From: Tillus elongatus
Taxonomy: Eukaryota; Arthropoda; Insecta; Coleoptera; Cleridae
Assembly (NCBI GenBank): GCA_964006375.1
Contig: OZ023269.1
Coordinates: 59,419,968-59,483,967 of the forward strand
Direction of reading: 5' to 3'
DNA: 64,000 bases
Shown here: positions 52,440 through 64,000 of the stretch, one piece after another
Layout of the letters: each line of letters begins with the position of its first letter
How positions within the stretch are numbered: the stretch's first letter is position 1
Position numbers and translations under genes: made by a program
Notes under the pieces: generated by a model
Databases searched by the model: none
Told to the model about the DNA's origin: nothing
The model's input: only the letters and a program-made list of their open reading frames with translations

Positions 52440-52589
52440 ACAACAGCCCCTGATATAGATATAATCTTAGAACATATAGACCGACCATACATACAGTTAT
52501 TTATGCAATATACCATATTAACTGATACAGTTTTATCTCGCAATGCTGCAGAGTTTTTTTTGGGAAAAAATTGGTCCGTTCGTTAGCCA

Positions 52590-52697
52590 GCCTAATGACT
52601 GGCTAACGGACTTGTCCCAGCGATTAATGAAAGGAATATACCTACCAAATTTGATCCAATTACTTATTGAATAACCCATGACATTCGTACATACATA

Positions 52698-52766
<69 letters not shown>

Positions 52767-52986
52767 ATATGTATGTATTTTAAATCGTGTTTTTTTCTAC
52801 AATCACAGGGTCAGGCTTCATCGTATAACACACTAAAAAATTATGTTCTAAATATATTATTATTATTATTAGTATATAAAGTCTGAAGCTGACCTCGGAT
52901 GTGGGTTCCAAATGTCCTAGTTCGTGCTCAATTGAAAAAAATCGCAAATTCCAAAAAAGCGCATTAAAAAAATGAAAATTCACTAA
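52590..52986 (-). repeat. Family A repeat, diverged minus-strand copy
   Basis: Read on the minus strand: TTTTTAGTGAATTTTC (52986), the GAGCACGAACTAGGACATTT and CCACATCCGAGGTCAG blocks, a (TA)n tract (52700-52764) and a degenerate 141-bp unit. Same order as 56285-56670. Confidence 0.75.
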
Positions 52987-52989
52987 AAA

Positions 52990-53870
52990 TCTGAAGAACC
53001 CGGAAGCGTTTTTAGCAGGTATTTAAACCTAAAGCCGTTGACTATTCACCTATCAAAAAAAGCCGCGGGACCTCTCCGGAAACATAACAAAAATAATGTT
53101 GTATTTCAAACAATGCTTAAAAAATGTCTTAAATACTTACTTCTTTTAATACCACTATGGAAGTGGAAAAAATAATTTATATGAAACACATATAGTATAA
53201 GCGTATTTTTCGTTACCCCCTTTAAGATGTTGTAACAGTATAAATTGAATAGCTGAACAACTAAGCTAGTTTGGACGTATTTGTGGTTCCTCCTCTGCTT
53301 TGAACAGAGAATTATTGGCGACGATCGTGGTTATTTCTTCTGGCTATCCCTCGTATACGGAATAAAATTGAGATCTTTCGTTAAATCATTTCTATTTGTA
53401 CTACCCCTGGTATATCGTGTCGGCTGCCACGCTTGCGTTGCAGTTTGTCGGTGGTTCGAGAATGGTCCGCATGTTGAGAAGGATAGATGGCTGGGGACGT
53501 ATGGGATGAAGTGAGAGCGAACGAGTGGCGCTACCTGCTTTCAGGTAGGAAATGCGCATGCTCCGGAAGGTTCGAGAGAGAGATTTTTGGTTGGCAGTTG
53601 TTGGAGTTAACACGTGGTTCGTTCTGAGGAGCAAGTTGGATATTAATTATCCCCCTTAGTGGATTTAATTGCACTCAGAACATAATCTGCAGTCTTTTTG
53701 GTGATGTCGTAATGTACGGATTTAGTGCTGAAGACTGTAGAGATACACGTTTGAGGGGATATAAGGACCACATTGATCTTGTCCCGTTGTTGGAGTTTCG
53801 TTTCCCTCTTTGGAGGTAAGAAATCATCATCTCTCGTAACTATAACACCTCTAGCATTCCGTTACTTATT
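52990..53870. other. Unassigned DNA
   Basis: Slightly less AT-rich than its surroundings from ~53,280. Open frames on both strands show no motif; I see no splice or domain evidence for a gene. Confidence 0.5.
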
Positions 53871-53879
53871 GTTTTTAGG

Positions 53880-54115
53880 ATTTTTGTATTGGGCAATTTT
53901 CGTATGGGGCAATTTTCGTATTGGGCAATTCTTGCGTTAGGCAGAGAGTCCTTGTACCGGATAGAAGAATCCTTGTGCTGGATGGAAAATTCCTAGTATC
54001 GGGTGGAAAGTCTTTGTGCCGGATAGAGCAATCCTTGTACCGGCTGGAAGAATTTTCGTGTTGGGCGATTTTAGTACTGGATAGAGAGTTTTTGTACTGG
54101 GCAGTACCGTTGGCA
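53880..54115 (+). repeat. Degenerate ~22-bp minisatellite
   Basis: About ten variants of TTGTACCGGATAGAGAATCC or TTGGGCAATTTTCGTA in succession. The repeats leave open frames on both strands that look like proteins but are not. Confidence 0.75.
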
Positions 54116-55696
54116 AATTCACGTATCATAGGAGAGTTTTAGTGGAATAAGTCTCGCATGTAATGGCGAATTTTCATGTACCGAACGGAATATGGATATG
54201 GAATTAAATGGAGTTTTTACGTGCTAGTCAAGAACAAATTGTTGGTAATTTTATGGTCTAGGAGTCCAGGAATTTCAAGTAAGAATTTTCCGTTTTGTGA
54301 TAAATAATAAAGTGATAAGAGAGACAATCTTGATAAGCTAAAGTTTTAAATATTCATCTCTGTTAAATTTGCTAAAATCAAACTGAATTTATTTTATTTA
54401 AACTTCACTAAATGTGGTACAGATTTTTATGAGACCATTGTTAATATAATTGCTTCACTTTTGATAGTTACCACCGTTTATCATATATTGTTAGCATTAG
54501 TTAAGCTTATCGATTATTCTTGGGACTTGATATGTAATCAGGCCACTTACCGTAATTAACGTGTAATTAATTAATATTTGGGGAAATAAGTTGTGAGCTT
54601 TGCGTGCACGAAAAGTGGGATTTCCCGTAGAACAATTATAGTTTTGGAGCACATTCATATATACTCATTAAAGATCTTGATTATTTTGTAGTAAGCCATT
54701 TTAGTTATATAATAGAGACTTTTTATCTTAGATCAGAATTTTAGAACAGCTTTTAATAAATTCTTGTATGCCAAAGAAGCTTAATAAAAGCCCTTATTTT
54801 ATCATATTATAGGTGTGTTTTGGTTTTGTGTTTGTGTTTTGTTTTCAGGGCTGTTGATAATTAGATCATTACCGTTATCTTTACTTGTGGGTCTATGAGA
54901 CCATACCGTTCTGAACTTTAGGTTGTGTTATCATAATTGTAACTCCCTTGTAGCTTCCTGTGCTCGATTGTGGTTGGCTATAGTTGCCAGCGTGATCCAA
55001 GAATTCTTGGTTGTGTTGGATCTGGGCAAGGAAGCATATTAGTGAACATCTTATTAGAATATCCGGGAGTGGAGGTTAAACAATCAAGTGGCGCCCCTAG
55101 TTAACATCTTATTTTGACCCACGCCCATCTCCACTGTATAAAAGCTGGCGGCCCTCTAACTTCCCGGTAACTTAGCTTATGCCAATGACAAATTAGATTT
55201 GTGAATAGATTAGAAATTATTTGAGCATTTGTCATCTGGTATAAAACGAAGTGCGGCGGCGTCATAATGTTCAATAATTCCAAGAATATATCACTTTTTC
55301 GTATCTAAGTACATTACGTTTAACTGTACGCACTTTTAAATTACACGGATAGCAGCAATGCGCACTCCAGCAAACGCTAAGTTGACCATAGTACCTTAAC
55401 ATTAGTGCTGTCTCTATATCATATAACGTGGAAGTTTTATATCCTCCAATTATTCAACTTTAAAAGGCTGTACCTACCTTTATTGATGATTACTTTTTTT
55501 GAAATTGACTTTTGGCCAGCTAAATCAGGCAAATACTCCACTGTGCGTCGGTCTATTTCCGCGACTATAGTCAACCAGCGACTCCGGGGAGCAGTTTCAC
55601 CCCATTATCCTGGAAATTTTGCCGAACCCCTGCCTTGCTGTAAGGATGGTAGGGATCTTTAACAGCCCAACATTGCATGGACACGGGACCGGCGGC
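54116..55696. other. Unassigned DNA with a TATA-like site
   Basis: No gene recognised. TATAAAAG at ~55136 lies in a short GC-richer patch and could be a promoter; nothing recognisable is transcribed from it. Confidence 0.45.
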
Positions 55697-55727
55697 TGTA
55701 CGCTCCCTCCGTAGGACGGAGCGTGCA
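55697..55727 (+). other. Strong hairpin
   Basis: CTGTACGCTCCCTCC and GGACGGAGCGTGCAG pair around GTA with two mismatches. Single occurrence; role unknown. Confidence 0.75.
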
Positions 55728-55934
55728 GACATTCAACTTGCTCAAATACAATGCCACAACCCCGGTTGATGTTAATTTTACAGTATGTACTGAAAAAGTG
55801 AACCCCCTTTCCCAAGGCGTTCACTTATTCAACATGTCATATTCTGTCGGTCTATCTTAATTGGTCTTCGAAATATACATAAAATAAAAATTCGTCTCGT
55901 CCGCTTTGGCAGCCGCTAACTCCAAATAATTATG

Positions 55935-56418
55935 TAATATGTTTTATTTATACTAAGCAGCAAAAAATAATGCCTCACTTAATAAGTAAATACAAACTGT
56001 TTCGCAACAATTTTAATTTTGGTGGAATGTCACCCTGGGAATATTAAAAACCAGCAGTAGGATACACTAATGATACACCAGCAGCTCTCTGCGGTGGTAA
56101 GTGAGGCGACATCTAACCCTGTACATATAAATAATCTATAAATCGACCAGGGGCTGGGCAAAATAAGTCGCCTTGGTATTTTTAGCTAATATGCTTAGGC
56201 GCTATTTTTGGCTAAGATAGCAATATGAATATGTTTCGTTTAACAAATAATTATATGAATAAAATTAAAATTATTGCCCAACAGTTTTAGTGAATTTTCG
56301 TAGAAAAAATTCACTAATGAGGAGATCCCGACTTTTGAATTTTGAAAATTTTTTTTACAAATGAGCGCGATCTAGGACCCCTAGAACCCATATCCGGGGT
56401 CAGTTTCGATTTTTATAT

Positions 56419-56516
<98 letters not shown>

Positions 56517-57346
56517 CACACCGATAACTCAAAAAATAATAGGCCGATTTTGATAAAATTTGGTATGTACCTTTCTTTTGTAAATGGCTTGGATAAGTTC
56601 GTTAGTCAGGAAAATCGGATGAGGTTTTCCGGGAAAATTTTGAGTTTTCATTCGAAAAAAATTCGTATCTCAAAAAGTAATGAGCCGATTTTAATAAAAT
56701 TTGGCATGTACCTTCCTTTTGTAAATGGCTTTAACAAGTTCGTTAGTCAGGAAAATCGGATGAGGTTCTCCGGGAAAATTTTGAGTTTTTATTCGAAAAA
56801 AATTCTTATCTCAAAAACTAATAAGCCGATTTTAATAAAATTTGGCATGTACCTTCCTTTTGTAAATGGCTTTGACAGGTTTGTTAGTCAGGAAAATCGG
56901 ACAAGGTTTTCCGGGAAAATTTTGAGTTTTCATTCGAAAAAAATTTTTATCTCAAAGAATAATAGGCCGATTTTGATATAATTTGGCATGTACCTTCCCT
57001 TTGTAAATGGCTTTAATAAGTTCGTTAATCAGAAAAATCGGACGATGTTTTCCGGAAAAATTTTAGGTTTCCATTTGAAAAAAAAAATTATCTTAAAAAA
57101 TAAAAAATCTATGATAACCAAATTTGGTAGGTAGGTTTACGATACAAAAAGTAAACTATACACCAAAATTTAGATTTCTATGTTACAAGAAAAAAAAGTT
57201 ATAATAAAATATTTTGTGCCAGATCATTTCTATGAAAATTCACTACCATAACGCACTTGCTGCGTCCAGGCTTTTATATTTACTTACTTATTAAGTAAAG
57301 CGCTGTTTTTGCTGCTTAGGATAAATAAAACATATTACTTAAAAAA
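55935..57346. mobile_element. 1.4-kb element with ~55-bp inverted ends enclosing family A
   Basis: TATGTTTTATTTATACTAAG with GCAGCAAAAA and ACTTAATAAGTAAATA at 55935-55990 is inverted at 57277-57346. Between them is a long family A copy. Either family A landed in a small inverted-repeat element, or these are outer ends of the same unit. Confidence 0.6.
56285..57270 (+). repeat. Family A repeat, most complete copy
   Basis: 5' end TTTTAGTGAATTTTCGTAGA and 3' end TTTCTATGAAAATTCACTACC are inverse to each other. Inside: the GCGCGATCTAGGACCCC and CCCATATCCGGGGTCAG blocks, (TA)n (56422-56511), then tandem units beginning at 56528, 56669, 56810, 56951 and 57092, exactly 141 bp apart, each with GATAAAATTTGGCATGTACC and GGAAAATTTTGAGTTTTCAT. 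No transposase. Copies or pieces occur at 10.7, 11.2, 11.7, 19.8, 29.8, 52.6 and 62.4 kb. Confidence 0.85.
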
Positions 57347-57946
57347 GTCCTTACAATTCTAAAAAGATGTTTCAATGAGCTAAGTAAATCCGTGCCCTGT
57401 TAGACAACGGCTAGGTATTTCCGGAAATTTCATTCAAAAATTTAGTGGATGAACTTGACTATTATGTAAAATAATCATGTTTATAATCTCTTTTGTATAA
57501 AATATACATTAAGTTGAGTGTAACCTTGCCTTCGAAGTTTTACAAGTTATAGATGATATAAATTATTACACTTTGTGATCAGGTGTTGACTTAATTATTC
57601 CAAAATTTAAATATCCTAGTTTCCACAGAACCGTATTTTATTTTATTTTAAAAGATATACATAAAGTAACTAGTCAGGGTGGCTTTCTCAAAATAAAGAA
57701 ATGCTTAAAACCGTATATAAAAGGCACTTACTAGGTAAAGGCTTATTATCGCAGTTGAAAAGAAAATAAAATTGTGCGGTCAAGGAAAAACAAACTTAAA
57801 AATGGAGAATTAGCTAGTCTGAAGTACTCCGTGCAAACATTGTTTGGTCCTTACTTGTAGTATCATATCATTAGCAAATTTGTTTGTTGTTAAATGATAA
57901 TAACTTTATGTTATAAAATTTTACCAAAATTTTTTGTATTTCTAAG

Positions 57947-57948
<2 letters not shown>
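57347..57948. other. AT-rich DNA, nothing recognised
   Basis: No feature supported. Confidence 0.5.

Positions 57949-58035
<87 letters not shown>
57949..58035. repeat. (TA)n microsatellite
   Basis: TA dinucleotide tract; flanks do not match family A. Confidence 0.95.
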
Positions 58036-58038
<3 letters not shown>

Positions 58039-60253
58039 GTAATAACCATAATAAGTAACACGCCATACCTTGAGTGGAAAATATAAGATAATAATAATAT
58101 CACAATATACAAACCCCGCATCCCATATTAGCGTAGAAAAGTTTGAATGTAAACCTGTTAAATAAACCTCGGTAAATAAAGTCATTTACCGAGAGCTACA
58201 GGTTATTTGCATAGCGTATAGGTGACCAATCGGCCTGCTTTATATGCTAAAATAAACACTACTTTTATTCCTTGAACTCGTTTTTTTACCAAAGAGCATC
58301 AAAGTAACAAGATGTGTTTGTCTACCACAGGATGTTGGAAACTATGAGTATCCTATATGATACCGTTACAAATGATCATTTCACTTCCACTGGAAAATTA
58401 GTTGGTATATAAGAGAGAAATTCAAGAAAGGCAGATGAAAATTAAAAGTGAAAAATTATATTTATAAAACGTAAAATAAATTTATTAGTATTACTCAATA
58501 GTAATACTATATTAGTATAAATATGTTAGAAGCAATGAATATTAGTTCATAATTTTACAATGTGTTTCACAAATAAGTTTATCGTTTGCGCTTGCAAAAA
58601 CACAATTTTGATTTCTGGCTTGCCTAAAGCGAATTGCCCAATTTTGTTATTGTAACATTTTTAATTTTGGTAAATAATAAATAACTTGGAACCTCCATTC
58701 TGCCGCTAACATTTGAACTAGGTACCACTCTAAATATTCAGCTCTCATTTTACAATAACTTCTTCTTTTAAACCAAAAATTGTTTTCCAAAATAACGATA
58801 TAAATTGCAACAAAATAAATGTCATTGGTAAACCAAAATTTATTTGTGCAACATGTTAATATGACATATTATTTTGAAAAAGCACCGAGAATATATTAAA
58901 ATGAAAAATAAACATATTTAATAATAAAACCGCCAAAGTACCAAATTTAAAAGAAACAGAAATTATTCGTTCAAAATAGTGTTAAGTATCATAAAACAAA
59001 ATTGTTATTTCAAGACTTTAAAAAAATATCTTCAAATGATTGCGAATTAGAACCACTTGCACCTATGTTCTAGATCATTTACAATTTATATGTACCTTGA
59101 ATAATAACAATGGAAGTGTTAAAATTTCGTAGTTACGTTTAAGGTTTTTATTCAAAATACTCGTAAAATAAAACCGAATAACAAAATGGTCAGTGCACAA
59201 ATAAATCTGCATACTATTTAATTCCTACAAAGAACCTGATTTGGCCTCATTTGACACTGACTAGGTTGCAACGTGTGAAAGTTTGTTTATATTTACTTCG
59301 CCGATATATCAAACAATATATGTTCCCATTAATTTAGGAACTTCAATTTTAGTACACCCTGTATTTTTAAATAGAGACTAGTGTTTAAAATTGCATCGAA
59401 ATAACTTTAGTCTTTGAAAATATATAAACGTTTTTTGAGGAAATTTGGATTACAGTCTAGCTCCAAGGCACACGTACCTTTTCCCGAAGCGATTCGGCTT
59501 ATTAAACTTTTAGGATAAGTTGTAGTTACCATGCTTATGGAATGTGCCAAAATGTATTTTTATAGCTTCGCTACTTGCATATGCAAAGTTCATTGATTTC
59601 GTTACACATTCAATAATGATCAGCATACACCTTTAGAATACCTCCTGTTGTGCTATAAAGCTGAAATTAGGTATATAGGCTGGGCTTAGCGTACAAAATA
59701 CAAGGCAATAAAAAATCTATGATTTTCCCTCTTCAAGTCATCACAGTGAGCGGTGCAGATTATATAGGTGAAAAAGGTCTCACAGTTCTAGAATGAATAG
59801 AATGAAATAGGAGAGTAGTGTATAATAGTGTATGCATAAGCAACAATTGGAAGAATATATCTAGGTATGTTATGACTCTTTATTTATTACCCCCACCATT
59901 AGAGGGTATAGATTTATTTATCCCGACTCTTTCACTCCTAAAGGTTATGTGATCGCGTGTAGATTTAAGTTAATTCTTCAGAAACTCTAAAGGTGGGTTC
60001 CATGGCCCGTGATATATATGGTCGGGCCAGCTCGCGCCTAAATGCCGTGAGAAGGTTGTCGCCTGAGGTGCCCCGAGATGATTTGAGACAGCACTTCCGA
60101 TCTGCCGCGAATCAGTAATTTCAAAGGCGCGAGACGAGCGCACCCGGAGCGGCTTATGAAGGCTCGTTGACATTGCGGGTGAGTCTGTCATTTGTTAAAC
60201 TTTTTGCTTGCGGTGTTCATTTTTGTTGACCGTTCTCCCGTACCTACGTAAAT
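58036..60253. other. AT-rich DNA; perfect small palindrome; GC-rich patch at 60.0-60.2 kb
   Basis: TAGTATTACT and AGTAATACTA at 58486-58509 form a perfect 10-bp stem with a 4-nt loop. 60,000-60,190 is GC-rich, unlike its surroundings, and lies just upstream of the MADF remnant; it may be that gene's promoter or 5' UTR. Nothing else recognised. Confidence 0.5.
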
Positions 60254-60489
60254 ATGAAGTGGGCGAACGACGTGCTTTTTGCCTTTTTGGGTTTATATGA
60301 AAATAAACCCGTTTTGTGGAACACAAAAAGTGCAATCACAAAAATAGAAACGATCATCAAGATGCACAGAGTAGGACCAAAAAAATAAATGACGCTATTG
60401 TCACGGTTAAAATTGAAAAACTTAATGTCAACCTATACAAATTAAGAAGCAAAATGAATGACTATGATGACGGGCAGTGGTACAGTTGA
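60254..60489 (+). pseudogene. MADF-domain protein remnant
   Basis: From ATG 60254 the frame reads FAFLGLYENKPVLWNTKS, the typical first helix and Trp of MADF (Adf-1-like) DNA-binding domains. A one-base shift near 60335 is needed to continue as NHKNRNDHQDAQSR, another MADF hallmark, to TGA at 60487. MADF genes are host regulators but also accompany PIF/Harbinger transposons, and MYLRLRPLVLS at ~61208 hints at a Harbinger fragment. No splice sites were assigned. Confidence 0.55.
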
Positions 60490-62540
<2,051 letters not shown>

Positions 62541-63229
62541 TGTTTGCCTCGAATGTTTATTTTATATTCTCCTTTTGAATTGATACATAAAGAACTAGAG
62601 ACAGAATATATTGTTCCTATACTTTAATTTTAGCACAATAAAGAAATTTTTAGTATTAAAACAAAACAACTTCGTCGAAGCACGACATAATAAATTGCAA
62701 ACAAGAGCTGTTAAAGTGCATTATGTGAATAGTAACTTACAGCTGCACACTGCACATGGATAAAACAGAAGCAGAATTATTTATCGACATAAAAAAATTC
62801 AATACACTAGAATTTTTCCTGGAAATACTCATCTCTTTGGGTTTACCAACGAACCCTTAAAACGCTCTAAATTGCACTTATGTAATAAGAATTTTTTACT
62901 TAATTATTGTTTTCATGTTATTAGAGAATTTGAAAAATCCCTTAAAACACAACCAAAAACACTCTATTTCAAATAAGATGACGACTTCAGACTATCCCGA
63001 AAATAACACAAACAAATATAGCTACTAATTAATAAAAAGGGTTAGCGAAAGTGGATTTGGATTGAATTATTCAACATTTATGCTTAAATATTCCTGTGAT
63101 GTAGTAACTTTATTTTATAAATAAATATGACAGTAGAAGCAAAAGCCTGTTTTCGAGTTAGGTTATTCTTTTAAGTTAACAGGCAGAAAAACACTCGGTT
63201 AATCTACACTAACGTTTTACATCATCATG
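62541..63229. other. AT-rich DNA, nothing recognised
   Basis: No feature supported. Confidence 0.5.
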
Positions 63230-64000
63230 ATCCTAGTTTGAAGATGATGTCACCTTGTCGTCGAAATTATGACTTTCTCTCACCAGCAGCCCTATTGATT
63301 GCGTTGCAGCTTTCGAACTCGATCAATTGGTCCAGGTTTTTCAAAAGTTATCCCCTTGGTATACCTCTTCTCTCTTTTCCAAGTATGTGTCCTTCAAATA
63401 ATGTTGTCAGAAAGTTATAATGTCTTAACAATATATCCAAAAAATTTGTCCTTTCTTCTTTCAATTTGTTTTACCAAGCTTCTTCTTTTCACATCTCTTC
63501 TACCACACTTTTATTCAATTTATATCAGTCTACCTTGTCTTTGTATATATTTTTTTCATGTCCACATCTTAAAAGCTTCAATTCTCTTTAAGCGCTGCTT
63601 AGTCAAGGCCCAGCTGTACGCTCCATACATACATTATACCACTCCATATATGTATGGCTTGATGAACTATTTTTCAGGTCCAAGTTAAAACATCTATTAC
63701 TGAGAAGAGTAATTTGTTTATTGAATGCTTGCATTTCCATCGCGATCCACCTTCTCAGTCCTTTGTTATAGTTGTAATAATACCCCCAAAATACGTGAAC
63801 ATATATATTTGTTAAAGTGGTTGACTGTCTAGCCTTATATCCATTTCCGCAATCCTATCCTCTATTACTTTAATTTTTTCATATCGATTTTAATTTGTTT
63901 CTTTTTAACACACTCAGCGTAATTTGTTCCTTTTTTATTTCTCCTATAGGCGCTATATCATCTGCGTACCTTATGCAATGGAACCATTGTCCATCTATTG
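63230..64000 (-). pseudogene. LINE reverse transcriptase, C-terminal part, degraded
   Basis: On the minus strand the window edge reads DGQWFHCIRYADDIAPIGE, with the RT catalytic YADD. Further on come the segment equivalent to ALKENLKLLRCGH (cf. LINE thumb motif RIEAFEMW) and a C-terminus ending in the I(I)STTR-type block near 63260. Several frame changes. The arrangement fits RTE/Jockey-like non-LTR elements common in insects; clade not settled. The 5' part lies beyond the window. Confidence 0.72.

Noticed and set aside
53921..54142. Protein-like open frames over the minisatellite
   Set aside because: Open on both strands because of the short repeat period; no motif.
53599..55110. A possible LTR (TGTTGGAGTT ... 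AACAATCA) followed by a primer-site-like TGGCGCCCC
   Set aside because: No second LTR, no gag or pol, weak terminal inversion, and a TATA-like site follows instead. Not enough to call an element.

Overview
This is AT-rich intergenic DNA from an animal, almost certainly an insect. The transposon set supports this: an errantivirus with an env gene, Ty3/gypsy and Penelope-like elements, a Polinton, a foldback satellite, hAT and LINE remnants, and a tRNA-derived SINE. I find no ordinary host gene. Apart from some unassigned AT-rich stretches, the window is a stack of nested and mirrored mobile elements.

Layout. 1-10.6 kb: a Ty3/gypsy element (G1, plus strand, 5' LTR cut by the window edge), then a truncated inverted copy (G2) and a third LTR fragment, joined through (TA)n tracts. 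10.7-11.8 kb: pieces of a dispersed (TA)n-containing repeat, here called family A. 11.9-17.7 kb: two Penelope-like elements (RT plus GIY-YIG endonuclease) head to head inside one 15-bp target duplication, each with a hammerhead-like motif near its 3' end. 17.7-21.5 kb: unassigned DNA with a MITE-like element and a 97-bp tandem duplication. 21,562-40,515: a giant palindromic Polinton/Maverick derivative flanked by the perfect 6-bp duplication TACGGC. Each arm carries a matrix metalloproteinase gene, a KilA-N gene and the end of a Polinton integrase with chromodomain. An errantivirus (26,956-35,214, minus strand) has inserted near the centre with a 4-bp CGCG duplication, and a family A repeat has in turn entered its integrase. 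42.4-43.2 kb: a tandem repeat of about 310 bp with three well-formed type I hammerhead ribozymes. 43.3-50.5 kb: a foldback element made of about 38 units of about 175 bp whose orientation flips at about 48,336, with a SINE inside. 50.6-52 kb: a broken hAT transposase. 52.4-57.3 kb: more family A copies, a minisatellite and a small inverted-repeat element. 60.3 kb: a MADF-domain remnant. 63.2-64 kb: the 3' part of a LINE reverse transcriptase on the minus strand.

How it fits together. Nesting gives an order of events: Polinton palindrome, then errantivirus, then family A inside the errantivirus. Four separate kb-scale inverted pairs (gypsy, Penelope, Polinton, foldback) lie in 64 kb. Two of them, Penelope and Polinton, are each enclosed by one target duplication, so the mirrored form appears to have integrated as a unit. 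Most reading frames are decayed. The exceptions are gypsy gag and the G2 integrase. The left metalloproteinase is open but has lost catalytic residues.

Limits: identities, unit counts and fold assignments were made by eye. No database search or folding program was run.
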